Assembly: GCA_944392135.1 (NCBI GenBank)
Contig: CALXVQ010000004.1
Location: forward strand, 1 to 52,603
Source of the DNA: an uncultured Rickettsiales bacterium
GTDB lineage: Bacteria; Pseudomonadota; Alphaproteobacteria; Rickettsiales; UBA1997
DNA length: 52,603 nt
Direction: 5' to 3'
Shown: positions 44,101 through 52,204 of the stretch, piece by piece
Position numbering within the stretch: the first letter of the stretch is position 1
How the letters are laid out: every line of letters starts with the position of its first letter
Notes under the pieces: generated by a model
What the model saw: the letters and a program-made list of their open reading frames with translations, nothing else
What the model was told of the DNA's origin: nothing
Databases searched by the model: none
Made by a program: the position numbers and the translations under genes

Positions 44101-47100
44101 TCTTTTTTTTGTTTTTCTAATTCTTTATAGTCTTCTTTTTCCATTAAAGCTTTTCTATGTTCATTTAATTGTTTTATTTTTGCATCTAAATATGTTTCTG
44201 TAATTTTTCCATCGTCATGTGATTTTTGATATTCTGTTTCTTTTTCATTTAATTTGTTTAATTCATTTTGTATAAAATTATTATTTATTCTTTCATTTAT
44301 TCTTTGTTGTTTTTCTTTTATTTCTTTTATTTGTTTATCAATACTTATATATTCATTAAGTGTTTTTTCCCAATTTTCTATTTGTTCTTTCTCTTTATTT
44401 AATTTTTGTAATTCGGATTCATTCGTTTCTTCTTTTGTTTTGTTCCCTAATGCTTCTTTTTTATTTTTAACATTTTTTTGTTCATTTAATATATATTCTT
44501 GTAATGCTTCTTTTTCTTTGTTTTTTTTGACTAAATCTTCATATTTTATTGAGGCTTTATCCAATCTTTTTTGAATTTCTTGAAGCTTTTGTTCTTGTTT
44601 TGCATATTCTTCTTTTAATCGTTCTTCTATGTCTTTTGATTTATCTGTTATAACAAGTCTTTCTGCTTCTTTTTCTTTTTCTTTTGATTCTTGTAATAAA
44701 GACTTTTCAGTTTTTTTAAGTTCATCTAATTCATTATGTAAAGTTTCATATTTTTTAAATTTATTATTAGATAATTTTGATTTAAGCTCTGCTAATTTTG
44801 AATTTAAGATTATTTTATTATCTTCAATAGTAGTGCTTTCTTTCTGTATATTTTTCTGGATTTCTTCATTATTTTTATTTAGTCGTTTAATTTCGTTTTC
44901 TAAATCTTCATTTGTTACTTTACCATTCTTTTTTAGTATTTGTTGTATGTTTTTATTTTTAAATTTTGAATCTCGTATTTCTTCGTCTTTTATACCATTA
45001 GCTTCTAATTTTTTAAGGATTTTTATTTGTTCTTGAATATCTTTTGAATCTTGTTCTAATTTTTCTTTTCTTTCTGTTCCTTGTTTAATACTTTCTCTAA
45101 TTACATTAATATCATTAATGTACTGAATATTTTTCTTTTTTGTTTCAGAATCCTTACCTGTATCAATAAACTCTTGTTCTATATCCTTTAATTCTTTTTC
45201 TTTTTCTTCTATTTGCTTTTTATTTTTTTCTTGTTCATCTTTTACTTGTTGTATATTATTCATGGCTTCTTCTAGCTTTTTCTTATTTTCTTCTATATTT
45301 TTTATACTTTTTTCTTCTTTTTTTAACTCGTCTGAATTTTCTTTAACTTCTTCTTCTTTCTTTTTTACTTTTTCTTCTTTCTTTTTTTCTACTGATTTGT
45401 CTGCTAATATCTTATTTAATTTTTCTACATTTTCCTTATCTGTAATTTCTCCATTTTGAAGTTTTTCTTGTAAATATTTAAGAACATTATCTTTGTCGCT
45501 ATTAATAAATGATATTGTTTCTTGGTCTAATTTTTTACTTTTTGAATTTTCTAATTTTTTGGTTATTTCATCCAATTCTGTAAATAATTTCTCTTGGCCA
45601 TAATATTTTCTTAATTTATCATTACTATCCAATATATTTTGTCTATATATTTTTTTCTTTTCTAAAAGATCATTTCTATCTACTGTTTTTAATTCTTCTT
45701 CTAATTTTTTATCTATTTCTGCTAATCTGCTTTTAGCTAATTGATTTGATGCATAATTAACTCCAATTTTCATCTCATCTAACTTAGAGAATAATGTTTT
45801 AGGCTTTTTGTCTTCTTTTTCCTTATCATCTTCATTGGTTAACTGTATACCCATATTTCCAACAATATTAGCTGCTCCACCATTAAAGCCAAGGAAATCT
45901 TGACCAATACCGGCAACAGTTTGAAAATCGTTAGCACCTGATAAGCCAAATTTGCCAATATCAAGTCCTTGCATCAAAAATTCAACCCCTTGTTGTTGGT
46001 TTTCTTCTTTTTTTTCTTCTTCTATCTTTTTAAGTTCTAATAATTTTGCTTCTCTAAGAAGTGATTCCAATCGTTCAAGCTGTTGAATATCTTTTTCTAT
46101 TTCCTTTAATTTTTTTTCTTTATCTTCTCCAGTTAAGCTCTCATAATTTTCTATGGCTCTATTTACATCTTGCAACTTTTTGTGATAATCAAACTTTGGC
46201 ATTGAATCAAGTTGAGCTGCTATATATTTTTTATATAACATTTTATCTTTATTTGACAATAAATCGCCATTCTCTAATACAAATTTATCTAAATCTATTC
46301 TTCCATCATGAATATATTTACCTATGTCTTTATGCGATGCTAATTTATCATATAGAAGTTTAAATTTTAGAAATTCTATAGCTCTATAATTTTTTTCTGC
46401 ATTAGAAGAGAAAAGCAAACTTGTTCTTTTTTTGCGATCATATTCAATTAATCCATTGAGTACACTTTCATCTTGCATAACATCATCAAAGAGTTTGGTA
46501 TGAAGATTCAATTTCATAAAATCGGCTTTTGTATTCAATCTCTCTCTATTTTCTGTATTGTCTCTTATAGCTTGAGTTTTTTTATATCTTCTAACAAAAC
46601 CATCTCCAAGAGTATAATTCCATATTTTTTTTAATGCTGCACCACCAATCTTTTGTGGAGTAACCCATTCTTCTGCTTTTTTTATAAAAGATTTACCCTT
46701 TTTTCCCCTTGTTATTTGAGCATATCCGGCATCGAGTTTATCAAGGAAATTTCCTGTACCAACTGTACTAGACATACTTCCACCTTTTCCACCTTTAATT
46801 TCAACTATACCATCTATAATACCTGGAAGAGCATTTAAAACTATACTAAATAATTGAACTAGTGCAAAAATTTTAGCTATCAATGTCATCATATCAGCAA
46901 AAGTAGGTTTTTTTGCTGCTACAAAATCTGGAATTGCTACTACCCAACTTATATCTTGATGAAAAGCGAATTTCCAAAATGTTCTAAGCCATGGTGGTAA
47001 TAATTCTTTATGGTATATAGGAAAACTCAAAAGTTCTACAAATTCCGCTTTAACAATTTCTGCAAAAATAGACATTATAAATACTGTAAAAAATATATTA

Positions 47101-48950
47101 GCTGCTCTGGCTCCTAAAAAAGCTAGCCAATTCATAAAGATACTTTGAGTCTCTTTAAATAAATAAAATGGAATAAAAACAGGGCCTATTATTAAGCCCA
47201 ATACTAATTCTATATATGCAATCATGATAGGAAAAGTAGCAGTCGTGAATTTTATAAAGAAAAAAGCGATTAGAAAATATATTGCAGGAACAAGTAAAAA
47301 ACCAAACCACAAACTATATAACAGAGACCAAATTTTCTTTGTGATAACTACATTAAAGTAAAATGCAAGAGACGAATCTATATTTATAAAAATGGAAGAT
47401 AAAGAAGAACCTTCTGGTATATAAACATATGCATTAGGTGTATATGTTTTATTTGCTATATTGATAATTTGTGTAGTTAATGACATTAAACCTTTTAGAA
47501 AAAATGTAACTATATATTCGTTATATAAGTCCCAACCTGATTCTGATAAAAATGCTAAAATAAAGGATAGTTTTAATATTATAGTCATGAACTCTTTAAC
47601 ACTGTATTGAAAACCACCCATAGCCATATTTAAGCCAAAGAAACATATATATAACATTATAAATGTTCTTATTGTTTCTAAGAATATGCTATCATATACA
47701 ATATTTTGATAAAATCTTTTAATCAATGAAACTTTTTTTTGATATAATTCGTCTTCTTGTGTGGGCTCTTCAACTGAATTTTGATTGCTAGCATATGCAT
47801 TATTTACTAATGAAATATTTTTAAAAGATAATGAAGATAATAAAACATCTATGTTATTCTCTAAAATGTTAGATATAGTTGATTTTGAGTTTTGTATGTA
47901 GTTTTTATCTAATGACGAAATTGAAAACATTTCTTCAATTGTTTTCATAATTTTTTCAAATAAGAAACCACTTGTTTTATTTTTTGATACTCCTGTATCC
48001 AGTTTAATTACATATTCACCACTATTATCTGAATAATATTTATCATATATTCCAAATTTTATCTTTTCATTAGCTCCTACAAGAGCTCCGCTTTTATTTT
48101 TATACAAGTTTTTTGCTTGAAAAATAAATTTTACTTTATAAATTTTTTCTCCGTCCAACATATCAAAACAGTCCATAACTCTAATTTTTCCTGATTTGCT
48201 TGTTGAATCTTCTAAAAAAGATGTAGCTTCACATCTAACATCTCCAACTATTTGATCTGATACATATGGTTTATAATATGCTTGGTTATTAAGTGGATTA
48301 TCACCTGCTAAATAGCATTCATCAATTGTTAAGACACCATCGCCATTTTTATCTGTATTGTATGGATAATCACATGCTATATCTACTGCTTTCATATGTG
48401 TTGCTATATCCGGTTCTTCAAAACCTGATTGACCAAAAAATGCAATATAAAGTCCCGTGCCACCTGTTAGCCAACATTCTTTTTTGACTTCTACACCTTG
48501 TTCTTCCTTAACATATGTATCATTATTTCTTGAAACCTTATATGATGATGTTATATAATCAAATTCACTATTTGCACCAGTTTCTACTGTTATATCAAAT
48601 ACATTATTTCCAGTAGAGTTTGGATAAATAGTTTCTTTCGTTTCTAGTATGCATAAATCACTGTATGAATCACTTGAACCTCCCCATGGATTCCAACCAC
48701 CAGTTATTTCAAAATAAAAACCATTAGGATCTCCATTAGTATATAATCCAGAATCTATCCATGTTATAGACTCTGATTTTGTATCATCAGAATATGCTGT
48801 GGATGAAAAAATATAATCAGGCTTTGCTTTTACAACAACGGTAGGCAAATCCCCAAAATCATCGGCAGATACATATGAAGAAAAAGCTAAATTAATAAAA
48901 TATACATTAAATATAATTAAAAATGTAATGATATGTAGGAGTCTATGCAT
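41190..48950 (-). CDS. Giant VirB6-like type IV secretion protein with coiled-coil and low-complexity extension
   Basis: 2,587 codons including the stop, from the ATG at 48950. The open frame reaches 49085, but that part is tRNA-Leu read through. Order: signal peptide (MHRLLHIITFLIIFNVYF); Cys-rich predicted periplasmic domain to ~residue 400, with an EF-hand-like loop at 200-211; TrbL/VirB6 membrane core ~420-710 with five to seven TM segments (PAIYFLIAFFFIKFTTATFP, LVLGLIIGPVFIPFYLF, NALPGIIDGIVEI); helical domain; Lys/Glu coiled coil ~920-1675; acidic Ser/Thr/Asn tail with EPIYA-like motifs; compact end domain of ~115 residues. VirB6 is the polytopic inner-membrane channel component of type IV secretion, and Rickettsiales encode several with large extensions. 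No other T4SS gene is present. It begins 27 bases after tRNA-Leu. Confidence 0.85.
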   Translation of the reverse strand: MHRLLHIITFLIIFNVYFINLAFSSYVSADDFGDLPTVVVKAKPDYIFSSTAYSDDTKSESITWIDSGLYTNGDPNGFYFEITGGWNPWGGSSDSYSDLCILETKETIYPNSTGNNVFDITVETGANSEFDYITSSYKVSRNNDTYVKEEQGVEVKKECWLTGGTGLYIAFFGQSGFEEPDIATHMKAVDIACDYPYNTDKNGDGVLTIDECYLAGDNPLNNQAYYKPYVSDQIVGDVRCEATSFLEDSTSKSGKIRVMDCFDMLDGEKIYKVKFIFQAKNLYKNKSGALVGANEKIKFGIYDKYYSDNSGEYVIKLDTGVSKNKTSGFLFEKIMKTIEEMFSISSLDKNYIQNSKSTISNILENNIDVLLSSLSFKNISLVNNAYASNQNSVEEPTQEDELYQKKVSLIKRFYQNIVYDSIFLETIRTFIMLYICFFGLNMAMGGFQYSVKEFMTIILKLSFILAFLSESGWDLYNEYIVTFFLKGLMSLTTQIINIANKTYTPNAYVYIPEGSSLSSIFINIDSSLAFYFNVVITKKIWSLLYSLWFGFLLVPAIYFLIAFFFIKFTTATFPIMIAYIELVLGLIIGPVFIPFYLFKETQSIFMNWLAFLGARAANIFFTVFIMSIFAEIVKAEFVELLSFPIYHKELLPPWLRTFWKFAFHQDISWVVAIPDFVAAKKPTFADMMTLIAKIFALVQLFSIVLNALPGIIDGIVEIKGGKGGSMSSTVGTGNFLDKLDAGYAQITRGKKGKSFIKKAEEWVTPQKIGGAALKKIWNYTLGDGFVRRYKKTQAIRDNTENRERLNTKADFMKLNLHTKLFDDVMQDESVLNGLIEYDRKKRTSLLFSSNAEKNYRAIEFLKFKLLYDKLASHKDIGKYIHDGRIDLDKFVLENGDLLSNKDKMLYKKYIAAQLDSMPKFDYHKKLQDVNRAIENYESLTGEDKEKKLKEIEKDIQQLERLESLLREAKLLELKKIEEEKKEENQQQGVEFLMQGLDIGKFGLSGANDFQTVAGIGQDFLGFNGGAANIVGNMGIQLTNEDDKEKEDKKPKTLFSKLDEMKIGVNYASNQLAKSRLAEIDKKLEEELKTVDRNDLLEKKKIYRQNILDSNDKLRKYYGQEKLFTELDEITKKLENSKSKKLDQETISFINSDKDNVLKYLQEKLQNGEITDKENVEKLNKILADKSVEKKKEEKVKKKEEEVKENSDELKKEEKSIKNIEENKKKLEEAMNNIQQVKDEQEKNKKQIEEKEKELKDIEQEFIDTGKDSETKKKNIQYINDINVIRESIKQGTERKEKLEQDSKDIQEQIKILKKLEANGIKDEEIRDSKFKNKNIQQILKKNGKVTNEDLENEIKRLNKNNEEIQKNIQKESTTIEDNKIILNSKLAELKSKLSNNKFKKYETLHNELDELKKTEKSLLQESKEKEKEAERLVITDKSKDIEERLKEEYAKQEQKLQEIQKRLDKASIKYEDLVKKNKEKEALQEYILNEQKNVKNKKEALGNKTKEETNESELQKLNKEKEQIENWEKTLNEYISIDKQIKEIKEKQQRINERINNNFIQNELNKLNEKETEYQKSHDDGKITETYLDAKIKQLNEHRKALMEKEDYKELEKQKKEIIKLQNQLEDLKKKKAEQKKPIMEKFKIKQEEEKRKQEEEKKKEEEERKRKEEEEEYRMTIEESLGRAKPDSEDIKSETTFTKSGIEGTSDYPAEPKLSPKTEKELDNFFKSSDIEEILNYSDKSSQASDLENEKELEKILNEPDIPTKELQIKEPVELSTEISDYPNELNKDSNKINTDEISDTIFTKSDIEEMLDHPTEPKEERIENIPEKPAKEPKGGSETPSSDPSSSSPSSDSKPTEIPAEISAKKPAEKPKEEIINTFEKEKVDTAKDETVITIENPSEKKKSDTDDLYIDTKIEPESKIEKNATMGDTIKKGPSSSSGDDMNIDMYFNELGMEQNSPTNTASPVNNKTLTQTDNFELNNSSTPVYTSTNETIFEQEKTNIPETSININPELQQLSSLIFNPTIEQKDKSTPVYSDESINGPENIDESMFNMGTNQEKPVYDSSYMHTNNNSNSETINIFSDDLDNQSNYSNSHKPVSNIHNPVKGNAPVFETQKEQQFESQPIEDITTTQSKNNLDLQTERNLDNNFDNYYQPDQNASTQTQSAENTNNTQNDYNLDQNSNSKTLVFETPIELSIDTEDNSSSLEGVKLDSNTQSFDSHLDIQSPEIKEEETLSTGSSYTHSTQSELDSDISKEPKTYEKYEPEEINFELDKSNNSKVIQKETRDNIKEGKIDTIIDNKPSNSKGDNMDIDLNDLIMEQDSYTNTMPSFDNEIPTRIDNTELETSTTSPLYDSTPKTYVSSTPTKEETIAFETQTEQQFESPSTIVEQPFESSYASMEKSLDSSSTPIENSTKSPDNSIAESIFGPKKEPDSLFDSLKNTKTENEKQMQSNYTDDVLNKQEDEYIAPRTLNKALQYSMSNDSHYATIQQDFNQIKEILTNNTYNNMQYEDIPIIDILEKEYKGIKDNTEKQKFAKKVADKLNEYYFTHEEEGYIDLTNFMNDLKQDGFIKDLSTSKDPKDKK
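48318..48353 (-). other. EF-hand-like calcium-binding loop in the VirB6-like protein
   Basis: Encodes DKNGDGVLTIDE (residues 200-211), with Asp1, Asn3, Asp5, Gly6, a hydrophobic residue at 8 and Glu12, a complete match to the canonical EF-hand loop. It sits between two cysteines (IACDYP and DECYLAG) in the predicted periplasmic region. Confidence 0.65.
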
Positions 48951-48977
48951 CACAACTATCTTCTTAGTTAACTTTAA

Positions 48978-49063
48978 TGGTACCCGCGGCCGGACTTGAA
49001 CCGGCAAGGACCGAAGTCCCACAGATTTTAAGTCTGTTATGTCTACCATTCCATCACGCGGGC
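48978..49063 (-). tRNA. tRNA-Leu (TAA)
   Basis: Minus-strand 86-nt class II tRNA. The acceptor GCCCGCG (5' end at 49063) pairs with CGCGGGT, discriminator A, CCA encoded (48978-48980). Anticodon arm CAGA-CTTAAAA-TCTG with anticodon TAA; a long variable arm GGGACTTCGGTCC; T-arm CCGGTTCAAGTCCGG. Its 3' end is 27 bases before the VirB6-like ATG on the same strand. Confidence 0.98.
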
Positions 49064-49077
49064 GTCGACATAGATAT

Positions 49078-49105
49078 ATTATCACACTAAGAAATTAAAA
49101 TGCAA
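49078..49105 (-). promoter_or_regulatory. Promoter of tRNA-Leu (and probably the VirB6-like gene)
   Basis: On the minus strand, TTGCAT (49100-49105), a 16-bp spacer and GATAAT (49078-49083), 15 bases before the mature tRNA 5' end. No separate promoter fits in the 27 bases between the tRNA and the VirB6-like start. Confidence 0.55.
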
Positions 49106-49132
49106 GAAAAAAATAAAAAAATTTAAAAAAAC

Positions 49133-49160
49133 TTTACAATAATATTTTTAGTCTTAATAT
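49133..49160 (+). promoter_or_regulatory. Candidate promoter of serS
   Basis: TTTACA (49133-49138), a 16-bp spacer and TAATAT (49155-49160), 44 bases before the serS ATG. Confidence 0.4.
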
Positions 49161-49204
49161 TTACTTATGTTTATTATATTATATTATCAATTAAAAAATA
49201 GAAA

Positions 49205-50473
49205 ATGATAGATTTAAAATGGATAGTTGAGAACCCAGATGCTTTTAATAAAGCTATGGATAAAAGAGGCTACAACATGACAGCCGAAAAAATTATAGAA
49301 TTAAATAATAAAAGAAAAGCAAATATAGCAGAATTACAAAATTTGCAATCTCAACGAAATTCCATATCTAAAGAAATTGGTATTTTAAAATCACAAAAAA
49401 AGGATGCTAGTGAATTAATGGCAAAAGCAGATGAGATTGCTAAACAAATGGATGAACTAAAAAAAGCACAAGAAGATAAAAATACTGATGAACTTTATCA
49501 AATATTGATTAGAATACCTAATATATTAGAAGATATTGTTCCAGATGGCCCGGAAGAAAATAATAAAATTATTGAAAAATATTTAGAACCTACAAAATTT
49601 GATTTTACACCAAAAGCACACTATGAATTAGGTGAAGAATTAGGTATGATGGATTTTGAACAAGCAGCTTATATACATGGTAGCCGTTCAACAATTTTAT
49701 TAAATGATTTAGCAAAATTAGAAAGGGCATTATCTAATTTCTTTTTAGATTTTTTAGCAAAGTATGGTTATATTGAAACCTCTATGCCACCATTGGTTAA
49801 GGAAATTGCTTTATTTGGTACAGGACAATTACCTAAATTTGCAGAAGATTCATTTCACACAACGGATGATTATTGGTTAATTGCAACTTCTGAAATTACA
49901 ATGTCTAATTGGGTTGCTAATAAAATTATTACAGAAGAAGAATTGCCTTTAAGACTTACAGCTTGCACTTCTTGTTTTAGAAGTGAAGCAGGTTCTGCTG
50001 GAAAAGACACAAGGGGTATGTTAAGACAATTCCATTTTAAGAAAGTTGAAATGGTATCTATTACAACACCTGATAAATCAAAAGAAGAACATGAAAGGAT
50101 GAATCAAATTGAAAATGAAATTTTACAAGCTTTAAAAATTCCTTATCAAATAGTAATGTTAGCAGCTGGTGATACAGGTTTTGGTTCTATGAAAACTTAT
50201 GACCACGAAGTATGGTTGCCAGGACAAGATAAATATAGAGAAATATCTAGTTGTTCTAATTGTGGTGATTTCCAAGCTAGGAGAATGAATGCTAGATATA
50301 GAGACAAGGAAGGAAAAGTTAAATTCTTACATACATTAAATGGTTCTGCTTTACCACTTGGTAGAAGTATTATAGCTATTATGGAAAACTACCAACAAAA
50401 AGATGGTTCAATTAAAATTCCAGAAGTTTTAATTCCATATATGGGTGGACAAGAAGTTATTAAGAAGAAATAA
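49205..50473 (+). CDS. serS: Seryl-tRNA synthetase
   Basis: 422 residues, normal length. The N-terminal coiled-coil tRNA-binding arm is visible (about 28-100; NKRKANIAELQNLQSQRNSI), then the class II core with TSEITMSNWVANKII, motif 2 TACTSCFRSEAGSAGKDTRG with GMLRQFHFKKVEMV, and motif 3 LNGSALPLGRSIIAIMENYQ. SCSNCGDFQARRMNARYR is the typical serine-pocket segment. It charges tRNA-Ser and is also used in the selenocysteine route where present. Monocistronic, with its own terminator. Confidence 0.96.
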   Translation: MIDLKWIVENPDAFNKAMDKRGYNMTAEKIIELNNKRKANIAELQNLQSQRNSISKEIGILKSQKKDASELMAKADEIAKQMDELKKAQEDKNTDELYQILIRIPNILEDIVPDGPEENNKIIEKYLEPTKFDFTPKAHYELGEELGMMDFEQAAYIHGSRSTILLNDLAKLERALSNFFLDFLAKYGYIETSMPPLVKEIALFGTGQLPKFAEDSFHTTDDYWLIATSEITMSNWVANKIITEEELPLRLTACTSCFRSEAGSAGKDTRGMLRQFHFKKVEMVSITTPDKSKEEHERMNQIENEILQALKIPYQIVMLAAGDTGFGSMKTYDHEVWLPGQDKYREISSCSNCGDFQARRMNARYRDKEGKVKFLHTLNGSALPLGRSIIAIMENYQQKDGSIKIPEVLIPYMGGQEVIKKK

Positions 50474-50494
50474 AAATATATTTTTTTATAAGAT

Positions 50495-50528
50495 AATCAC
50501 TATTTAAAAAATAGTGATTTCTTTTTAT
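50495..50528 (+). terminator. Terminator of serS
   Basis: Ten-bp arms AATCACTATT (50495-50504) and AATAGTGATT (50510-50519) around TAAAA, followed by TCTTTTT. It lies 22 bases after the serS stop. Confidence 0.88.
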
Positions 50529-50965
50529 TATTGTTTATATCTTAATAATTGAATATATATATTATATTACAAATATAATGCCAATATTATTGCAAATTGT
50601 AAATAATTCTCGTAATGACAATGTGGAAACAGTGCCTCCATTTGTAAGGTGGGAAGCGACAAAGTTGTAGTGGGTTGAGTAGTACTGATGAATTTAATTA
50701 TTAGTGTAATATGATGGCAGTCATTCCGAGATTGCCATAAACCTTCGTTTTCGCAATGATAAGTTTGCTAATGCTATCTTTTATCTCCTTTGTCATTGCG
50801 AGGAGCAGGGCGACGAAGCAATCCATAAACCACCACTTACCCCCCCTTCGTCATTGCGAGGAGCAAGGCGACAAAGCAATCCATAACTACTAGTCTTTTA
50901 TTCATTCACAGAAAAGCAAAAAAATTCACTACCATTTGCCAATTTCGTCATTGCGAAAAAAGTGA

Positions 50966-51426
50966 AGCAATCCATAACTACTAGTCTTTTATTTATTCAC
51001 AGAAAAGCAAAAAAATTCACTACCATCCACCACCTTCGTCATTGCGAGGAGCAAGGCGACGAAGCAATCCACAAACCACAAAAGGTTAATGCAAAAACAA
51101 AAAAGAAAAAGAATTAATTACTATTTGTTAAGTTAAAAAATAATTTTAAATGAAATATTAATTTTCAATTTTCAATTTTTAATTTTCAATTTCTTATGCT
51201 TCGTTCGTTTCGCACTTCGTAGGACAACAAGCTAAAATGATTAAGCAAGATTATCATTTTTTCACTTTGTGCTTCAATTTTCAATTTCTTATGGATTGCC
51301 ACGACTTCTGCGAAGTCTCGCAATGACTAGCTAGGAATAACGAGATTGCCACGAGTTGCAAGCAACTCTCGCAATGACGAGCCAAGAATAACGAGATTGC
51401 CACAGGCCTTCGGCCTTCGCAATGAC
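50966..51426 (+). repeat. Direct duplication, copy 1 (~460 bp)
   Basis: Begins GCAATCCATAACTACTAGTC and ends at the reverse palindrome finishing CGCAATGAC. It matches 51460-51921 at an offset of about 494-495 bases; the last ~280 bases are nearly identical and the middle ~50 bases differ. A separate 55-bp piece of the same start also occurs at 50879-50935. Confidence 0.85.
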
Positions 51427-51459
51427 GATGTGGGTGTACTGTTATTGCGAGCAAAGCGA

Positions 51460-51921
51460 AGCAATCCATAACTACTAGTCTTTTATTCATTCACAGAAAA
51501 GCAAAAAAATTCACTACCATCCACCACCTTCGTCATTGCGAGGAGTAAAACGACGAAGCAATCCACAAACCACAAAAAGTTAATGCAAAAACAAAAAAGA
51601 AAAATAATTCAGTACTTTTTATCAAGTCAAAGAATTAATTTTAAATGAAATATTAATTTTCAATTTTCAATTTTTAATTTTCAATTTCTTATGCTTCGTT
51701 CGTTTCGCACTTCGTAGGACAACAAGCTAAAATGATTAAGCAAGATTATCATTTTTTCACTTTGTGCTTCAATTTTCAATTTCTTATGGATTGCCACGAC
51801 TTCTGCGAAGTCTCGCAATGACTAGCTAGGAATAACGAGATTGCCACGAGTTGCAAGCAACTCTCGCAATGACGAGCCAAGAATAACGAGATTGCCACAG
51901 GCCTTCGGCCTTCGCAATGAC
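51460..51921 (+). repeat. Direct duplication, copy 2 (~460 bp)
   Basis: Second copy of the unit at 50966-51426, separated from it by 33 bases. Differences include GAGCAAGGCG to GAGTAAAACG and a divergent patch near 51601-51640. It contains no gene; it reads as repeat expansion by recombination or slippage. Confidence 0.85.
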
Positions 51922-52143
51922 TAGCCAAAAATAACGAGATTACCACAACTTATACAAAGTATCGCAATGACGATATAGGGGTAGGTTTTTACAATGACAA
52001 GTTTGCAGGTGTTATCATTGTTAGTAAAAGAAGTGTTTTATAAATATGATTAAATTGTTTTTTTGTAGAAATGAAAAAGAAGTTGTGTAATAAAAGTAGA
52101 TATTTATATAATTATAAAAGTAAAAATAAAGCATTTAAAATAT

Positions 52144-52178
52144 ATTAAAAACACTTGGTTTTTAATCCAAGTGCTTTT
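52144..52178 (-). terminator. Terminator of fabD
   Basis: On the minus strand, GCACTTGG pairs with CCAAGTG (plus 52152-52158 and 52167-52173) around an 8-nt loop and is followed by T5. It lies about 30 bases after the fabD stop. Confidence 0.85.
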
Positions 52179-52204
52179 CATTTTCAATTTATAATAAAAT
52201 ACAA

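Larger units (their letters stand above)
50728..51971. repeat. Dispersed palindromic repeat family (ATTGCGA...GCAATC)
   Basis: Forward copies (GTCATTGCGAGGAGCA... GAAGCAATCC) at about 50792-50825, 50850-50884, 50946-50974, 51037-51071, 51441-51468 and 51531-51565. Reverse copies (GAGATTGCCA... CGCAATGAC) at about 50728-50760, 51293-51327, 51342-51378, 51393-51426, 51788-51822, 51837-51873, 51888-51921 and 51936-51971. Ends are conserved; the central stem varies but stays self-complementary. Similar GTCATTGCGAGGAGC repeats are known to me from intergenic DNA of several bacteria. Confidence 0.88.
50529..52140. other. Long non-coding, repeat-filled region
   Basis: About 1.6 kb without a credible gene between serS and fabD. 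It contains a palindromic repeat family in both orientations, a ~460 bp direct duplication and AT-rich filler (runs of CAATTTT). The one longer frame, 51281-51490 minus, translates the repeats themselves (CEGRRPVAISL-type peptide) and is not a gene. 51972-52140 is plain AT-rich sequence in which I see nothing recognisable. Confidence 0.85.

Noticed and set aside
42218..45459. Several plus-strand ORFs of 65-135 codons rich in Phe, Leu and Ser
   Set aside because: They are antisense shadows of the low-complexity Lys/Glu/Ser coding sequence of the giant gene; they lack start contexts and recognisable domains.
41190..49063. Integration of the giant gene as a genomic island at tRNA-Leu
   Set aside because: No integrase is present and I found no repeat of the tRNA 3' end at the far side of the gene within the window.
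48951..49085. N-terminal 45 codons of the open frame of the giant gene
   Set aside because: They translate the antisense-free strand of tRNA-Leu (RRPRDGMVDITDLKSVG); the signal peptide begins at the ATG at 48950.
51281..51490. 69-codon minus-strand ORF in the repeat region
   Set aside because: It is the translation of successive palindromic repeats (peptide pieces HCEGRRPVAISL and similar), has no ribosome binding site and no family resemblance.
50790..51970. Repeats considered as a CRISPR array
   Set aside because: Copies occur in both orientations at irregular distances, the intervening sequences are themselves duplicated, and there are no cas genes.
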